Below are positions 38,356 to 53,684 of a stretch of 64,000 bases of DNA, piece after piece. The stretch is from Protonemura montana (Eukaryota > Arthropoda > Insecta > Plecoptera > Nemouridae), in the NCBI GenBank assembly GCA_947568835.1, contig OX387605.1, positions 25,051,775 through 25,115,774 of the forward strand. Reading direction: 5' to 3'. How positions within the stretch are numbered: the first letter of the stretch is position 1; each line of letters begins with the position of its first letter. The notes beneath the pieces are model-generated. The model ran no database searches, was not told the DNA's origin, and saw nothing but the letters and a program-made list of their open reading frames with translations. Both the position numbers and the translations under genes were made by a program.

Positions 38356-40866
38356 ATGCGTTCACAGTACGAACTAGTTCTGTCATGTAAATCAATTGTA
38401 AACACTATCAAAACACGATTGTCCGTTGCAATCCAAAACGCATGTGTATTTTAAGACTTTATAGCGATGTGCAGTATTAATCTACACAGAATATTATTAA
38501 TATAATATTTTTAACAGTACTTTCTCTACACACTATAAATATGATAGCGTCATGTATGGTATGCAGAGTAAATCTCCCTGCGATAAAAACTTTTGTATTC
38601 GATTTATGTCTTGCTAACAGTTAGCGGGTCCGCCTAAAGTCGGAATCCCGCGATCGTCGTCGTCAGAAGGACGTGTCATCTTCACAGTTTCTCGTCTGGG
38701 ATACGATTTGGCCTATCCGCCTTCATGCAGCGTAGAATCGCAAGGAATATTTAATTTATTTAAAATATATATTATCGATTGTATTTAAACTTTGTGCTCT
38801 AGAATTTGTTATTGTTGTCAAGTTTTTGACCATCGGCCTTATGCAATTTTGTGCTACTTTTTTTTTTGTGACAAATGATTTGAGTAATGATTTCTTTGGT
38901 GATGCATCAATAATACCTAATGTATTCCACATGAACCATGTGGGAGTACCCATGTGTTCAACAATGTCTGTGTGCATTGCGGCTGACCACGTGAGGAAAC
39001 GTGCAGAATGTAGCGGTAAAGGCTCTGCGACGATGCCGCCAGCGCTCCGTTTGGAACGCTCCCGTGCACGAGTTCGCGTCCCGAAACAATCTGCGGATAT
39101 CCGACGATGCAGGGTCCCCACCGAGTCGTTTTGTAAACAGTTTTGTAAAGCCGTTGATTTGTTTGGCAGTAGCTAACCTCTATAAAAAGCCTGTAGGTCC
39201 TTTTTTTTTTAACGAGGTGTTTTTTCGTTTGACTAATGTAACTTATATACAAGCACTTGTTAGTATTCTATTTTATACTATACGAATGGGGTACGTTTTG
39301 TGCATTTTGAACCACTACATGCTATTTTTCATGAATTTTGTACATTTTTCTAATTTTTTGTATACACTCCCTGGTGGCTGGGGTTTGGTGTGAAATAGTC
39401 TCACCCTTCGCGGCTCGTTCGCTTGAGCCCACCTTTGCTTACTGTGCCAGGGGGTAGTTTTCCTAGTTATATTTGTTGGATATCAAACTTTTTATGTTTT
39501 ATAATATAATTATATAAAAATTGTGAACTGTGTTTATTTGATAAATATTGGTGTTAATTCTTACTGGCTGACTTTGTTCAATCATTTCAATCCAATCACC
39601 AACATCCTTGACTGTTTTGTATGAAGCTGAGTGGCCAAAATGTTTTGTACTCACCTGATTTCTAATTCTGCATGTTGGGTTATGGTCATAGGGCATATAA
39701 GCACGGTTATGGTATGTCTCTGGTATGTCTCACCTATGGTATGTTTCTGTGTAAAACTTTTACCAACACAAATAGAAAATGCGGACAGTTTAGTGCATCA
39801 TTCCACGTGAAATCATCACGGCAACTTACCCGTCGGACTTTAAGACAATTCACTTGCCTGCACGTTCAGCCTTAAGAAATAACAAAGACATCTTTCTGGG
39901 GTTTATTACGCTGCAGTTTCCCACATACACTGCATGCACTTTCCGTTAAGTTCGGGGCACCTTTAGCAGTGCAATGCAGTGAAATACTTTACATATTTTA
40001 GGAAAGTATTTATACGTAATGTAAAGGCACTGAAATGTGTTTAGATTTAGCGGCTACTGGACCCGGAGCCTCGTGGTTCTACTCCTTGGAGATCCAACAT
40101 TCTCATCAAATACATCCTGTCAAAAATTATTTGTGTAGCTTAATTAGTTAGCAACACCAACGATAATGCAGGAACTTAAAAATAAATCGTTTTGTTTGTA
40201 GAAGAGTTTTAATAAAGATTAAACATTTAATTAAATGGGCAATCAAGTAATGGAAAACACATATCACAATCAGTTTGAGAAAACCTCTAATCCATTTGTC
40301 TACTACAACTAGTAAAAACAAGGTAACAAAACATTAATAACAAAAATTTGGAAGATAACTGTAACCTATAAATAACTGAAGCCAGTAGCTACACCCATTA
40401 ATACCACACAAGCAGACATAATTTGCTTGATTATCCCACAGCCTTACCCTAATTCACCTTCTGAACCCCAAAAAAATATTATAGGTACTAAGTACTAACA
40501 AACGCTTATAATGTGTCATTGAACTTTGTATTGAACACCACTTAATTTGACAAGCACTATCACATTATATCAGTTATCACATTCGTTCTGCCATTATGAT
40601 AACACAGAAGATCATATCCTTCGTGTGTGTAAATAATAATTTACTCTTGATAGTAAAGAAAATGTAGAAAAAAAATATTTTGAAATATAGCGGGCAGGTT
40701 TTTCCTTGTATGGTGAGCCCATTCAAACCAGCAATTTTCGAATAATTGGAATACATTTTCGTAGCTGCACCATCAAAATGTCAAGGCAATTCCGAAGGTC
40801 TTCGACTGTGTAGATTGGCGACGAAAGTTCGCCAAGAGTCCGCCCACCGTTGGCGGCAGCACCGAG
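38356..40866. other. AT-rich intergenic region between convergent genes
   Basis: No coding signal was recognised. Candidate poly(A) signals occur for both directions: AATAAA on the plus strand at 40181 and 40211, and its reverse complement TTTATT at 39902, which could serve the minus-strand SQOR gene. A head fragment of the tRNA-like element lies at about 40060-40135. Confidence 0.5.
40060..40135 (+). repeat. head fragment of tRNA-like inverted-repeat element
   Basis: The segment TGGTTCTACTCCTTGGAGAT followed by ATTCTCATCAAATACA matches the left flank of the complete element at 41655. It stops before the tRNA-like part. Confidence 0.6.
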
Positions 40867-45227
<4,361 letters not shown>

Positions 45228-45878
45228 CTAGAAAAGATTAAACGCGTAACTTCGCTTTACAACGACAAGTTCAAACCTCAAAATATTAAAAAACAATGCA
45301 AGAGTTGGAACGTAGTAAGGGGCTACAAATCTCTTTCATTACGTACCTGTGTTTTGCCAGACAAATTGTGGAGAGTCTAGGCATTGTGCTGCGGTTTTAA
45401 TCAAACAATAATCCCTAAGAAATGTTGTCTGTTTCACAGCTGACGTACAGACTAACCTAACCTACCAAAAGTTAAGCCATCGATAAAAGTACCTTCTTTC
45501 AATGGATTTTCTTTTCTTCTTTAATCGGTGGTTAAACCCATAAAAAATTCATTCGTACATTTTATGGTTTGAAGAATATAAATGCCATTGATTATGTATT
45601 AGCGTTTGACAGTTTGTATTGACTCCATAAATCACTGTCACCCCACCCCTCCCCCTTCGCAACCAAAGGAAGAGGTTCGAAAAAATTAATAACGGTCATA
45701 GTGATTCTGTATAGCACACGTTTTATTTGTTCACTTGCAAGTGCTGAAAAAGATCCTTCAATACAATTATTGTTACTAGAAATAAACAGTTCTCTGTGAT
45801 TCAGTAATTCATCACGATCAAAGAAAGCGAATCCAGGTGAAAAGTTTCCTGTCAAACGACCAAACTATCGCTGCATAC

Positions 45879-46000
45879 CAGAAAACTCGAACCAGTAGAC
45901 GCGAAAAAGCTGCTGATTTTTGAAGGTTTGTTCCTTTTCTTGTTATTGTCACATTTAATACGTTTTTTTTTTTATTTTCCCATATACTTGCCGCTGGCAT
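45879..46000 (-). CDS. speculative first coding exon of SQOR
   Basis: An ATG at 46000 opens 40 codons (MPAASIWENK to SRLLVRVF), ending in phase 2 at a GTATGC donor. Joining to the exon at 45227 gives a Cys codon and a protein of about 452 residues, close to the usual SQOR length. The sequence is basic with one acidic residue and could act as a mitochondrial presequence. Against it, it includes an A-rich run and matches no specific known presequence. Confidence 0.2.
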
Positions 46001-46499
46001 GTTCTGAAAATAGTTTTCAAAAACTTGAAATGAAGAAGGTAAATATTCGGTCATGACTTCGTAGATTTGTGCTGGATGTGAATATGTTTGAAAACTACTG
46101 GTGCAGGAAACTATAACTCTGTCAGGACTTCATAGCAAGGCCAGGAGATTTTCGATTGAGCTTCCCAGATCTTCAAATGTGTGGTTGTGTCCCACGGAGT
46201 GTCACCAAAGTGTTATTATATACAAGTATGCAAGTACTGACTTCACTATTGCGACGATTTACCATTTTGCAAAGGAGATATTTTACCAGTTGAGTGTTTT
46301 TACACTAAAGCTGTGTATTTTTCTTGTTGACGCCACAAATCGAAGCTATCAATGTTTAAATTACTTCTTCTACGCTGGCCCATTAATCAATTGCTAGGAG
46401 ATAGCACGACTCGCTGATTGCGTCATTGCGGAGCGTCAGCGAGTTTGCTGCCTTATGAAGCCCAGAGTCCCACGTGATCTCTCACGGTTGATTAATTGA

Positions 46500-46805
46500 T
46501 TTGTGAGGTTGAAAGACGCACTGTTTTGACAACGGGTCAAAGGTTTGACAGCGGATCACCGGCTTAACGTCCCTTCCGAAGGACGGTACAACGCAAACAA
46601 CAGAATTCCTCCACAAAACCATGCTGTCGAGAGGTTGATAAGCAAAGCGAATGAAGTTGCTGTACTAAATTTCATCTCTCCAACCTCTCTCTCGAACAGA
46701 ACTGGTCATGTGTATGATGGTCACTCATCCAATACCTGACACAGCACAGTGTTGCTTAACTTCAGTGATTTCACGAGAACCGGTGTCTCTCACATGCCAA
46801 ACCGT
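46500..46805 (-). mobile_element. 5S-derived SINE, nearly complete
   Basis: On the minus strand the 5S-like head (ACACCGGTTCTCGTGAAATC, then TGAAGTTAAGCAACACTG, then GAGTGACCATCATACACATG) leads into the body with GGAGAGATGAAAT, CTTATCAACCTCTCGACAGC and GGGACGTTAAGCCGGTGATC. A shortened tail near 46515 carries the GACGCACTG complement of the family tail. Confidence 0.85.
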
Positions 46806-46816
46806 TCGGATGATCG

Positions 46817-46905
46817 GTAGATCGGTGGCCATTTTAAGTGAAGTCCAACTATATATATATTTACAAATAGTTAGACTTCACTGAAAATCCACCACTGACA
46901 CCAAT
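46817..46905. repeat. imperfect palindrome, MITE-like
   Basis: AAGTGAAGTCCAACTAT at 46838 is matched by the inverted ATAGTTAGACTTCACT ending at 46883, around an AT-rich loop. The outer flanks also pair weakly. No target duplication was identified. Confidence 0.55.
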
Positions 46906-47094
46906 ACACCGATACCTAAAATGGATTTTCTAAGACCGAAACGCAAGCTCTTTGTCAAAACAGATGCGTTGTCATCCACACCCAACAGCAAGCAAGTGCA
47001 ACTTAGAGATGACACCACAACTAGGCTGGAGTAGTTTCTGGCAAGGTATTAACGTCGTGGGAGTTGTCGTCGGGGACTTCACACAGCATCTGAC

Positions 47095-47182
47095 CGTCGT
47101 CACGGGCCTCCAGTGCTGTCGTCGGAATCCTCCCAAGGTCGGCTTCACCCAGTCCGCTCAGGATACAGCCCAGCGAATGCAC
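47095..47182 (-). CDS. mesothelin-like gene, last recognised exon
   Basis: The acceptor is CTGTGCAG. It encodes VHSLGCILSGLGEADLGRI and PTTALEARDD, then reaches a GTCAGA donor, the same hexamer used by this gene's exon at 50584. Without splicing there, the frame continues to a TAG at 47021 through an unremarkable hydrophilic tail (54 codons in total). Either end is possible. The family usually continues further, which favours splicing. Confidence 0.55.
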
Positions 47183-50100
47183 CTGCACAGGAGCCAGCCA
47201 ATGACACGTCCAGTTGGTAAATCGTACGTTGGGTGGCACCACTGATCTCAAAAAAACTGGATAGAGCATAGGATCCAGCCAGCTGATCTCAAATAACCTG
47301 GATAGAACATAGGATCCAGCCAGCTGATCTCAAATAACCTGGATATAGCATAGGATCCAGTCACCTGATATCAAATAACCTGGACAGAGCATAGGATCCA
47401 GCCAGCTGATCTCAAATAACCTGGATGTAGCATAGGATCCAGTCACCTGATATCAAATAACCTAGATAGAGCATAGGATCCAGTCAGCTGATCTCAAATA
47501 ACCTGGATAGAGCATAGGATCCAGCCAGCTGATATCAAATAACCTGGCTAGAGCATAGGATCCAGCCAGCTGATATCAAATAACCTGGATAGAGCATAGG
47601 ATCCAGCCAGCTGATCTCAAATAACCTGGATAGAGCATAGGATCCAGCCAGCTGATATCAAATAACCTGGATAGAGCATAGGATCCAGCCAGCCAGACGC
47701 ACCGTAGCAGCATCCCACGACTGCGCGTCACCGAACGCGTCGCTGCGCATCGCGAGCTGCGCAAGGTCGTACAGAACTCGCCGTGGACAGCGTTTTAGAG
47801 TGCGCAGCGCGCCAACTGCATCCCTGCGCGCAGCCAGAGACACCAGGGAAACTTTTAGCGGCAACCCTTCGATCAAGTAGCCAACCAAATGAAAATATTT
47901 ATATCTACGAGGTATCAGAAAGGACATGGGTTGAAATTGCTGAACTGAAATTACAACTCTGTGCATGAAGTAATCCAGGACGGACTGTCTTCCAGTTGAG
48001 TCTACTGGACGAATTAAATACATTAACACCCTGTAGACAATTACACTAAGACAGAATATATTTTAGAAGTCTACTATGATCAGCGTCCACAATGCAAAGT
48101 TATTTTACAGCTTATGGGGGTTGTCAAAGAATCAAAGAAACGTCAAAGAATCACACCCATGTTTTCCTCGCTGGGAGGACGACATGACCCTTGCCTCACC
48201 TGAAGGCGTCTCCATGGATACGCGTCAGGTCATCAGACGTAAAGCCGCACAGAATGTGCGCCAAAGCGGCGAGGTCGTAATGCGAGTAGTCTTCGGGTTC
48301 CTTTGCCGCCCACGAGGTGCGCACGCGCTCTGACAGTGCCGCCATCTTGTTTGAACAACATGCGTAAACAGTAGTGTTGGTCTGGGCCGCTTTGATGTTA
48401 ATTGATGACAGTGCTCTCCCCATGCATAGTCTTAAGAGAGTGAAGATGGCTAGTGTATATGGCAAATATGCATTGTGTCTGGCTGACCTGTTCAGGAGAG
48501 AGCGCGTGAAATTGGCCGAACGCCGCGACGGTGTCGACCTCTGTGAACGATATGTTGTGCAAGTCAGTGACTGGGATGCCCGCCACTATCCAGCCCAGCG
48601 CCTGCAGCTGCCAGTCCGGCACGGCGCTGACGTCGCCGTCGTTCAGCTGCGCAGACCAAAGTGTGTAATGAGAATCCCTGGTAGAGGAGGTGTCGCACGA
48701 ATGTTGTTGTCTCGTCGTGGAATGGGATAGGCTTCGGCACCTGCGCCTAAACACATCTCACTCGTCAATTATTTACAGTTTGGCTAATCCCCTACTTCTA
48801 CAACTTAGAAGAACGCCACATAGGGCGTAGATGGAATCATCTAAATAAAATAGACCAATCTCCCCCCCCCCCTTCCCACCACAACTTCACGATTGGAGGA
48901 AAATCACCATGTGCCCACTTTTCCAACGTATAAATAATGCGAACGTTTCATGAAATCACTCTGTGGGCAGAGATTAATTTCTTCTATCTAGAAGATTGAA
49001 GCACAGTATTCTTGGATTGGCGACGTGATTCAGAGCTGTGGGTCACTTATTAGTGTAACCAATCATGGAATAAAATTAAGTGTAATTATTATTATCTTAT
49101 TATTGTTATTATTATTATGCAACTTTAAAATGTACGTTATTTTGGTAATCATCAACTAGTCGTGAGCTACGTCAGCCGCAAGGGATTGACGACCAGCCCG
49201 AGTGCGGCACGCGCCAATGTTTTCCCTGCTGCGGAGGGTTGGGGGTCCTCGAGCCTTCGCTCGTGGGTCCGTGGTCTCTTGAATTTATTTACAATGCAGT
49301 TTATTTTAGAAAAATAAATAAGGCAGTTTATAAAGTCATAAAAAATGAACTGATAATTAATCTGGGAAAGTATCACGTTCTCAGAATCTGAAAACCTGAA
49401 AGAATGCTGCACTTAAATAAACCGCACAGATATCCATTTAATAAAGTACCTCGATTGGCATTTCTAAAACATAGAGTATGATTTATTGCACTTAACTCGC
49501 GGCCGACGCCTCCGGTCTTAATGCCATCCAGGTGGCTAGAAATTCAAGGTAGTGCTAGTAGGACAGAGAAGTTCATGAAAAATAAACTGGATCGATTGCC
49601 TGCTAGTCACCAAGCTGATGAGCTTGGTCTGTCGAAGGCCAGTTTCCCAATAAAAGATTTCATTCTAGTGTTTCGTTCGATATGCATGTGATCAAAACTC
49701 AAAAGTCTGTTTCGACTTTGATGTCATTTTCAGTGCGTGTGTTTTGTTCTCAATTATTTCCTAATTGTGTTAGAAAAATCAATCTAAACTTGTTCTAAAG
49801 GAAAATATCTCACAATGTCAAAACACAGAAGATATCAGTTAAATTTCAAAATACATAGCAACTGTCACAAATGTACTCCATATCACCAAGGGTGCGAGCA
49901 CTTGTTCCCATATTCAAGGCATCTCACAAACCGGAGCGATGCTAGTCTCGGCTTGCGCGCCGTAAAGCAAGTGCTTCGACCTAGGAGCTTAGTAAAAAAC
50001 CAATTGACGGTCAGTGCAAGTTTTACTCTGAGAGTGCTGCTGCCAGCGGCGAGTGAGATAACTTTGACCTAGACGAGCGACCTTGGAGTCATATTATAGC

Positions 50101-50765
50101 ACCCTATATTGTTCAAATGTGCAGTGAACGTGAACGGTTACCGAAAACAAATTTTCCAACTCTTAAACGATCAGGAAAATCTTTGGTCGTAAGACGCTAA
50201 TTCATCATCAAGACCCTTGTATGTATATTATCTTCTGTCTTCTGTCTTCCACGTTCAGCTGATGCAATAAACAAAGATGTTGCCAGTTCAGCCATTGGGT
50301 TTACAACTACTTATTACTCAGACCCTATGGTTTAATGACTCATTCTTTCCAATGGCAGCTTCTAAAGCGAAATAAAAGGCGCGGTGGCAGCATTCGGTGC
50401 TTGGGTCCACAATTCAATTTGTGTCTTCCTGGGATTCGATGGGGATTTTTTTCCAATGAATTTTAACCGTTTTGGTTTACCTACTGGAAACAATACATTC
50501 TCCTAATCAGCCAATGTATGCGATCATTGCAACTGTTACAGTTCCTTAAAATGTTTTTTCAGGGGCGCTGATAGGCATCTGACCTTGAGCACGGAGTCCC
50601 ACAGCAAACGCGCCTGGTCGTCCTTGAGATGCTCTCTGCCGAGCACGTGAAGACTGCGAGTCAACGCCTCCCCCTGCAACGACGCCAGCTGCTCGAGGGT
50701 GAACGCGACTCCCGAACCAGCCGCCAGGACGCTGTCGTAGTCCAGGGACTCGCAGAACGCGCACC
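47095..50765 (-). CDS. helical-repeat protein resembling mesothelin/stereocilin/otoancorin family (partial)
   Basis: Five minus-strand exons join in phase: 50584-50765, 48488-48646, 48200-48327, 47703-47823, and 47095-47182 or 47021-47182. Three segments superimpose on the pattern L-x2-L-x2-I-x2-G-x4-D-L-x2-I: LQALGWIVAGIPVTDLHNI, LAALAHILCGFTSDDLTRI, and VHSLGCILSGLGEADLGRI, where the first position is V. The third crosses a splice junction, which supports that join. Such LG-x-I-x2-G repeats are typical of the superhelical extracellular proteins of the mesothelin/stereocilin/otoancorin group, usually secreted or GPI-anchored. Cys residues in the first exon (CAFCESLDYD) suit an extracellular protein. 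Neither signal peptide nor C-terminus is visible. Family assignment is by pattern only. The repeat logic and splice phases make a real gene likely. Confidence 0.62.
47241..47695 (+). repeat. 41-bp minisatellite x11
   Basis: About eleven units of 41 bp beginning GATCTCAAATAACCTGGATA and containing AGGATCCAGCCAGCT. Variants carry GATATC or CCAGTCA. The array starts within 8 bp of the exon donor at 47703 and fills nearly all of the 520-bp intron at 47183-47702. The period is not a multiple of three, so the minus-strand ORF through it is an artefact. Confidence 0.97.
47703..47823 (-). CDS. mesothelin-like gene exon
   Basis: The acceptor is GCGCGCAG and the donor is GCTACG before GTGCGT. One base completes a split Arg, then 40 codons, DAVGALRTLKRCPRRVLYDL through QSWDAAT. 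It has a predicted amphipathic helical character with one Cys. Confidence 0.6.
48200..48327 (-). CDS. mesothelin-like gene exon
   Basis: The acceptor is GTCAGAG, chosen over the overlapping GTCAG because it keeps phase 0. The donor is TTCAG before GTGAGG. It encodes RVRTSWAAKEPEDYSHY then LAALAHILCGFTSDDLTRI. Just upstream, the intron holds AAGATGGCGGC, a YY1-type motif that is probably coincidental. Confidence 0.62.
48488..48646 (-). CDS. mesothelin-like gene exon
   Basis: The acceptor is TGCGCAG and the donor is GAACAG before GTCAGC; 53 codons in phase 0. It encodes LNDGDVSAVPDW, LQALGWIVAGIPVTDLHNI and FTEVDTVAAFGQFHALSPEQ. It is the clearest copy of the family repeat. Confidence 0.65.
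48647..50583 (-). other. intron of mesothelin-like gene
   Basis: No further exon is recognised. It contains a C11 tract at 48862, AT-rich microsatellites near 49085, and the perfect 6-bp hairpin CCAAGC-TGATGA-GCTTGG near 49610. Confidence 0.5.
50584..50765 (-). CDS. mesothelin-like gene, first recognised exon
   Basis: The acceptor is AATTCAG and the donor is CTCAAG before GTCAGA. Two bases of a split codon are followed by 60 codons, CAFCESLDYDSVLAAGSG then FTLEQLASLQGEALTRSLHV to LLWDSVLK. The F-T-L-E-Q-L-x-S-L pattern fits the helical repeats of the family. Earlier exons upstream (higher coordinates) were not found. Confidence 0.6.
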
Positions 50766-50864
50766 CTGAATTGGGACGGCGGGCACGTCCAAGGTACGTC
50801 AAGAAAAAAACGTTTTTTATTTTATTTTCTGCTTTTGACTAAAAAAAAAACTCCATCAAAATAG

Positions 50865-51060
50865 TTTTTTTATTATTATGAACACTATAACCGTCTCAAA
50901 AATTGATAATCGGACGGGGACTCGAACCCCGATCTCTACCTGTCGCGGGTGTTGCTCTAACCCTTTGAGTTACTTGGACACTGGCTATTTGAGACGATTG
51001 TAGTGTATTTGATGAGAATGACGGATCTCCAAGGTGTAAAATAGTAAAATAGTAAAATAG
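50865..51060 (-). mobile_element. tRNA-like element in inverted repeats
   Basis: The right arm is the reverse complement of AACACTATAACCGTCTCAAA. The core has box A AGTAACTCAAAGGGTTAGAG and a perfect 5-bp T-stem, CGGGG-TTCGAGT-CCCCG. The left arm is the reverse complement of TTTGAGACGATTGTAGTGT. A TAGTAAAA repeat follows at 51040. It lies just upstream of the mesothelin-like exon at 50765. Confidence 0.8.
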
Positions 51061-53273
51061 GTTTGTCAGAATTCAGCTCCTCAAACCTAGGTTGCAAAAA
51101 GGGTGCATTTGATTGCTATCAGTTGGGTTGTTTCGATAACGCAGCGAGCGAGGACATGGTGCGTAAAGTAGTAAGCGTTCACAGCAATAAAATATGTGCG
51201 TAATCTTTGTTGAATGTTGGTGCCATGTGTAGTGCTGACGTTTGTGCATGAAACGCACGTGAGATTGTGTAGAGTTATCACTCACAGGGGAAGGGGACAG
51301 CGCCACCTGGCCAAACAGACCGTAGGCGATAATCTAGTTATATCTAGTTAGATATCTAGTTTTATTGATTTAAGTCTGATAGTTTTCATATAAGAAGACA
51401 AAGCTCCGTTATTTTGGGGGGAATTCTTCCTAACGGTCCTCGCTGGCCATGCACTTGATGGTCGTACGGTTGAGTTGTACCCACCTATAAAGATGATCAA
51501 GAGAAGCATTCTCCGATGTGATATGGACGTAACTCGGCCTTCACCTTTGTTGTATCTAAAGAAAAAAATTGTCTTTAGATTTACTTCACGGTATCGCTCT
51601 GTTTGTCGGCTCATAAGAAGTCTGTCCTGGGGAAACTAAATAAGATCTTCTGGCACAAAATCTTGATGACTTCTGCTGGAAGATTATCTTCTGGTCCCCC
51701 TTAAGAGTGGCTCCACGGTTTGGTTGATCGAGGTCTGCCACCTTCAGCAAAGCACTACACATTTGTGTACATAACGAGTAGGAAATTTAAGAACTGCAAG
51801 TGAACGTTATTATGATTTTTCTGTCTTCCAGTGTTTTTCTTTTGATTTTAGCCTCTTAACGCTAACTTAAACGGGACGTCATTTTTTGTTTCTCACTTTC
51901 CTCTTTCACAAGTAAAGGAAATAAGTCATCATGTGTGCATTGCACAATTCGCTCATCCCAACATTGCGGCTTTGCGTTGAGAGCTCAATCTTGGAGGTTT
52001 ATCAAATGAACCTAATGGGCGATGCAAGTGTCGTTCATTTGTCACACGTCTCTCATGTCCAATTTTAAGTGATCTAAACTTTTCAAATTTAACATAATTT
52101 CAAAATAGTTCAGTTCCAGTCTGCAAGCTGAACTGTTTAAATTAGCTATGCTCTGGAAAGTGTAATCAACATCCGCATAATTTGGCCCTTGGAAAAGGTA
52201 AATCTGAAATAATTTATAGTGCAATTTTAATATATGTCAAAGCCAAGAACGCGCCCTGTAAATGCAAGCTTGCATCACGAAACTGTGTGTTGATTTCCAT
52301 CATTCTCCGTCCTGTGATCGTAGCAATCGTTTTGTCATGCACTTGGAATTGACAGAAACATTACACATTACCGCACAGTAGGTACTTACTCAAGGCAGCC
52401 ATGTCGCATTACAGCAAAGTAAATAGGTTTGCTCCATGCTGCATTTCATGGCAATAAACTAAGTAAAAATGTTCCAAGGAAGCACAATTTGCTATGTCGA
52501 CAACAAGAAGCGACCACCGCGGCACATGGCCAAGCTTTCCTAATGCATTTCCAGACAGATTTACATCAACATCATTAACTTGCTATAGTATTAAATCTAG
52601 GTGCATGTCGAGTGCAAGGCTCACCTCCGCTGCATCGGACGGCACAATCTTTGTAACTTCGACAAAGTCACCGCACTTACTGGCATCGAATTCAAATCGA
52701 CTCCTCGATCCCAGCACAGTTGTTTCAAACCAATTTAAATACAAATCAACGGATTCAGGTCGCAAAGAATCAACATTTTTCAAGCGACGCCACAATGTTC
52801 AGAGGGCGACAGCCTTGCAAGCACCGAGCGCAATTGAATTGGCGATGGCATTATGTAAAATGGATTCACCTACTTTTGAATTAGTTAGGAATCGATAAGC
52901 GCGCCCTCTCGTTCCAGTTGTAAGACTATTGTATCTCTGTCTGACATTTCACCCTCGTGCATTTGTTTGCATGCCGTCTCGACAGGAAGGATTTAATCTT
53001 GACTTATGTAGTCTCGAGCAACAATGAGGTAGTAAATCGCATGTTTCCAAGCTCGCTGTCACAATGGAGTCGACAAAAGAGACGACACTGACATCTGCAG
53101 AGTAAATGAAACAATGTCCGTCACCGCCGAGATCGGTGCGACAAGTGTGCAAATTAATTAAATCTGCGCACGCCAGTTTGTTATCCAGGTGTCTCTGAAC
53201 GCGTTGCGTTTTCATGTCGGGTGTGTTCAGCAAAATGTCACCGAAGAAGTAAGATTGGCTTGCTTTATTGGTG
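51061..53273. other. no recognised gene; possible decayed coding fragments on the minus strand
   Basis: Two minus-strand stretches look protein-like. About 53120-52985 reads TCRTDLGGDGHCFIYS onwards, followed in another frame by CKQMHEGEMSDRDTIVLQLE and a stop near 52896. The stretch 52793-52623 reads LKNVDSLRPESVDLYLNWFE and ends at a GTGAGC donor-like site. Frames are interrupted and no acceptor fits the second stretch. I do not recognise a family. They could be remnants of one gene or transposon. Confidence 0.35.
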
Positions 53274-53684
53274 GCAAGGTTTGGCGCATAGGAAACTCTG
53301 TTCTAGTGAGATCACCGAAGTTAAGCAACACTGCGCTTGGTCGAATATTGTATGAGTTACCATCATACACACGACCAGTTCTGTACGGGAGAGAGGTTGG
53401 AGGGATGAAAGTTAGTACAGAAACTTCACTCGCATTGCTTATCAATCTCTCGACAGCATGGATTTGTGGAGGAATCTTGCTGTTCGAGTTGTACCGTCCT
53501 TCGGAAGGGACGTTAAGCTGGTGGTTCCCTTGGTGCTCGATGATAGGATTAGGCTACGTGCCGACACCTGGTTTCCCCGTGATCACCCACTCATTCACTG
53601 ACTCCATTAGACCAGTGCCCCAGTGTTCCTAGAAGACCAGTTGTCAAAACAGTGCGTCGTTAAACTACACTAATCAATCGCAGG
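53274..53684 (+). mobile_element. 5S-derived SINE, full-length
   Basis: The head has GAGATCACCGAAGTTAAGCA, then a diverged intermediate element (TATTGTATGAGTTACCATCA). The body is complete: GAGGTTGGAGGGATGAAAGT, TTTGTGGAGGAATCTTGC, GGAAGGGACGTTAAGCTGGT and GGCTACGTGCCGACACC. The tail is AAAACAGTGCGTCGTTAAAC. The box C analogue is mutated and the poly-A tail is lost, so it is older than the copy at 43056. Confidence 0.9.

Noticed and set aside
47241..47695. Regularly spaced 41-bp repeats as a CRISPR array
   Set aside because: The repeats are directly adjacent with no unique spacers, in an animal intron. It is a minisatellite.
49605..49650. Hammerhead ribozyme suggested by CTGATGAG followed by CGAAG
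   Set aside because: CTGATGAG is part of a simple CCAAGC/GCTTGG hairpin, stem II does not form and the GAAA core is GAAG.
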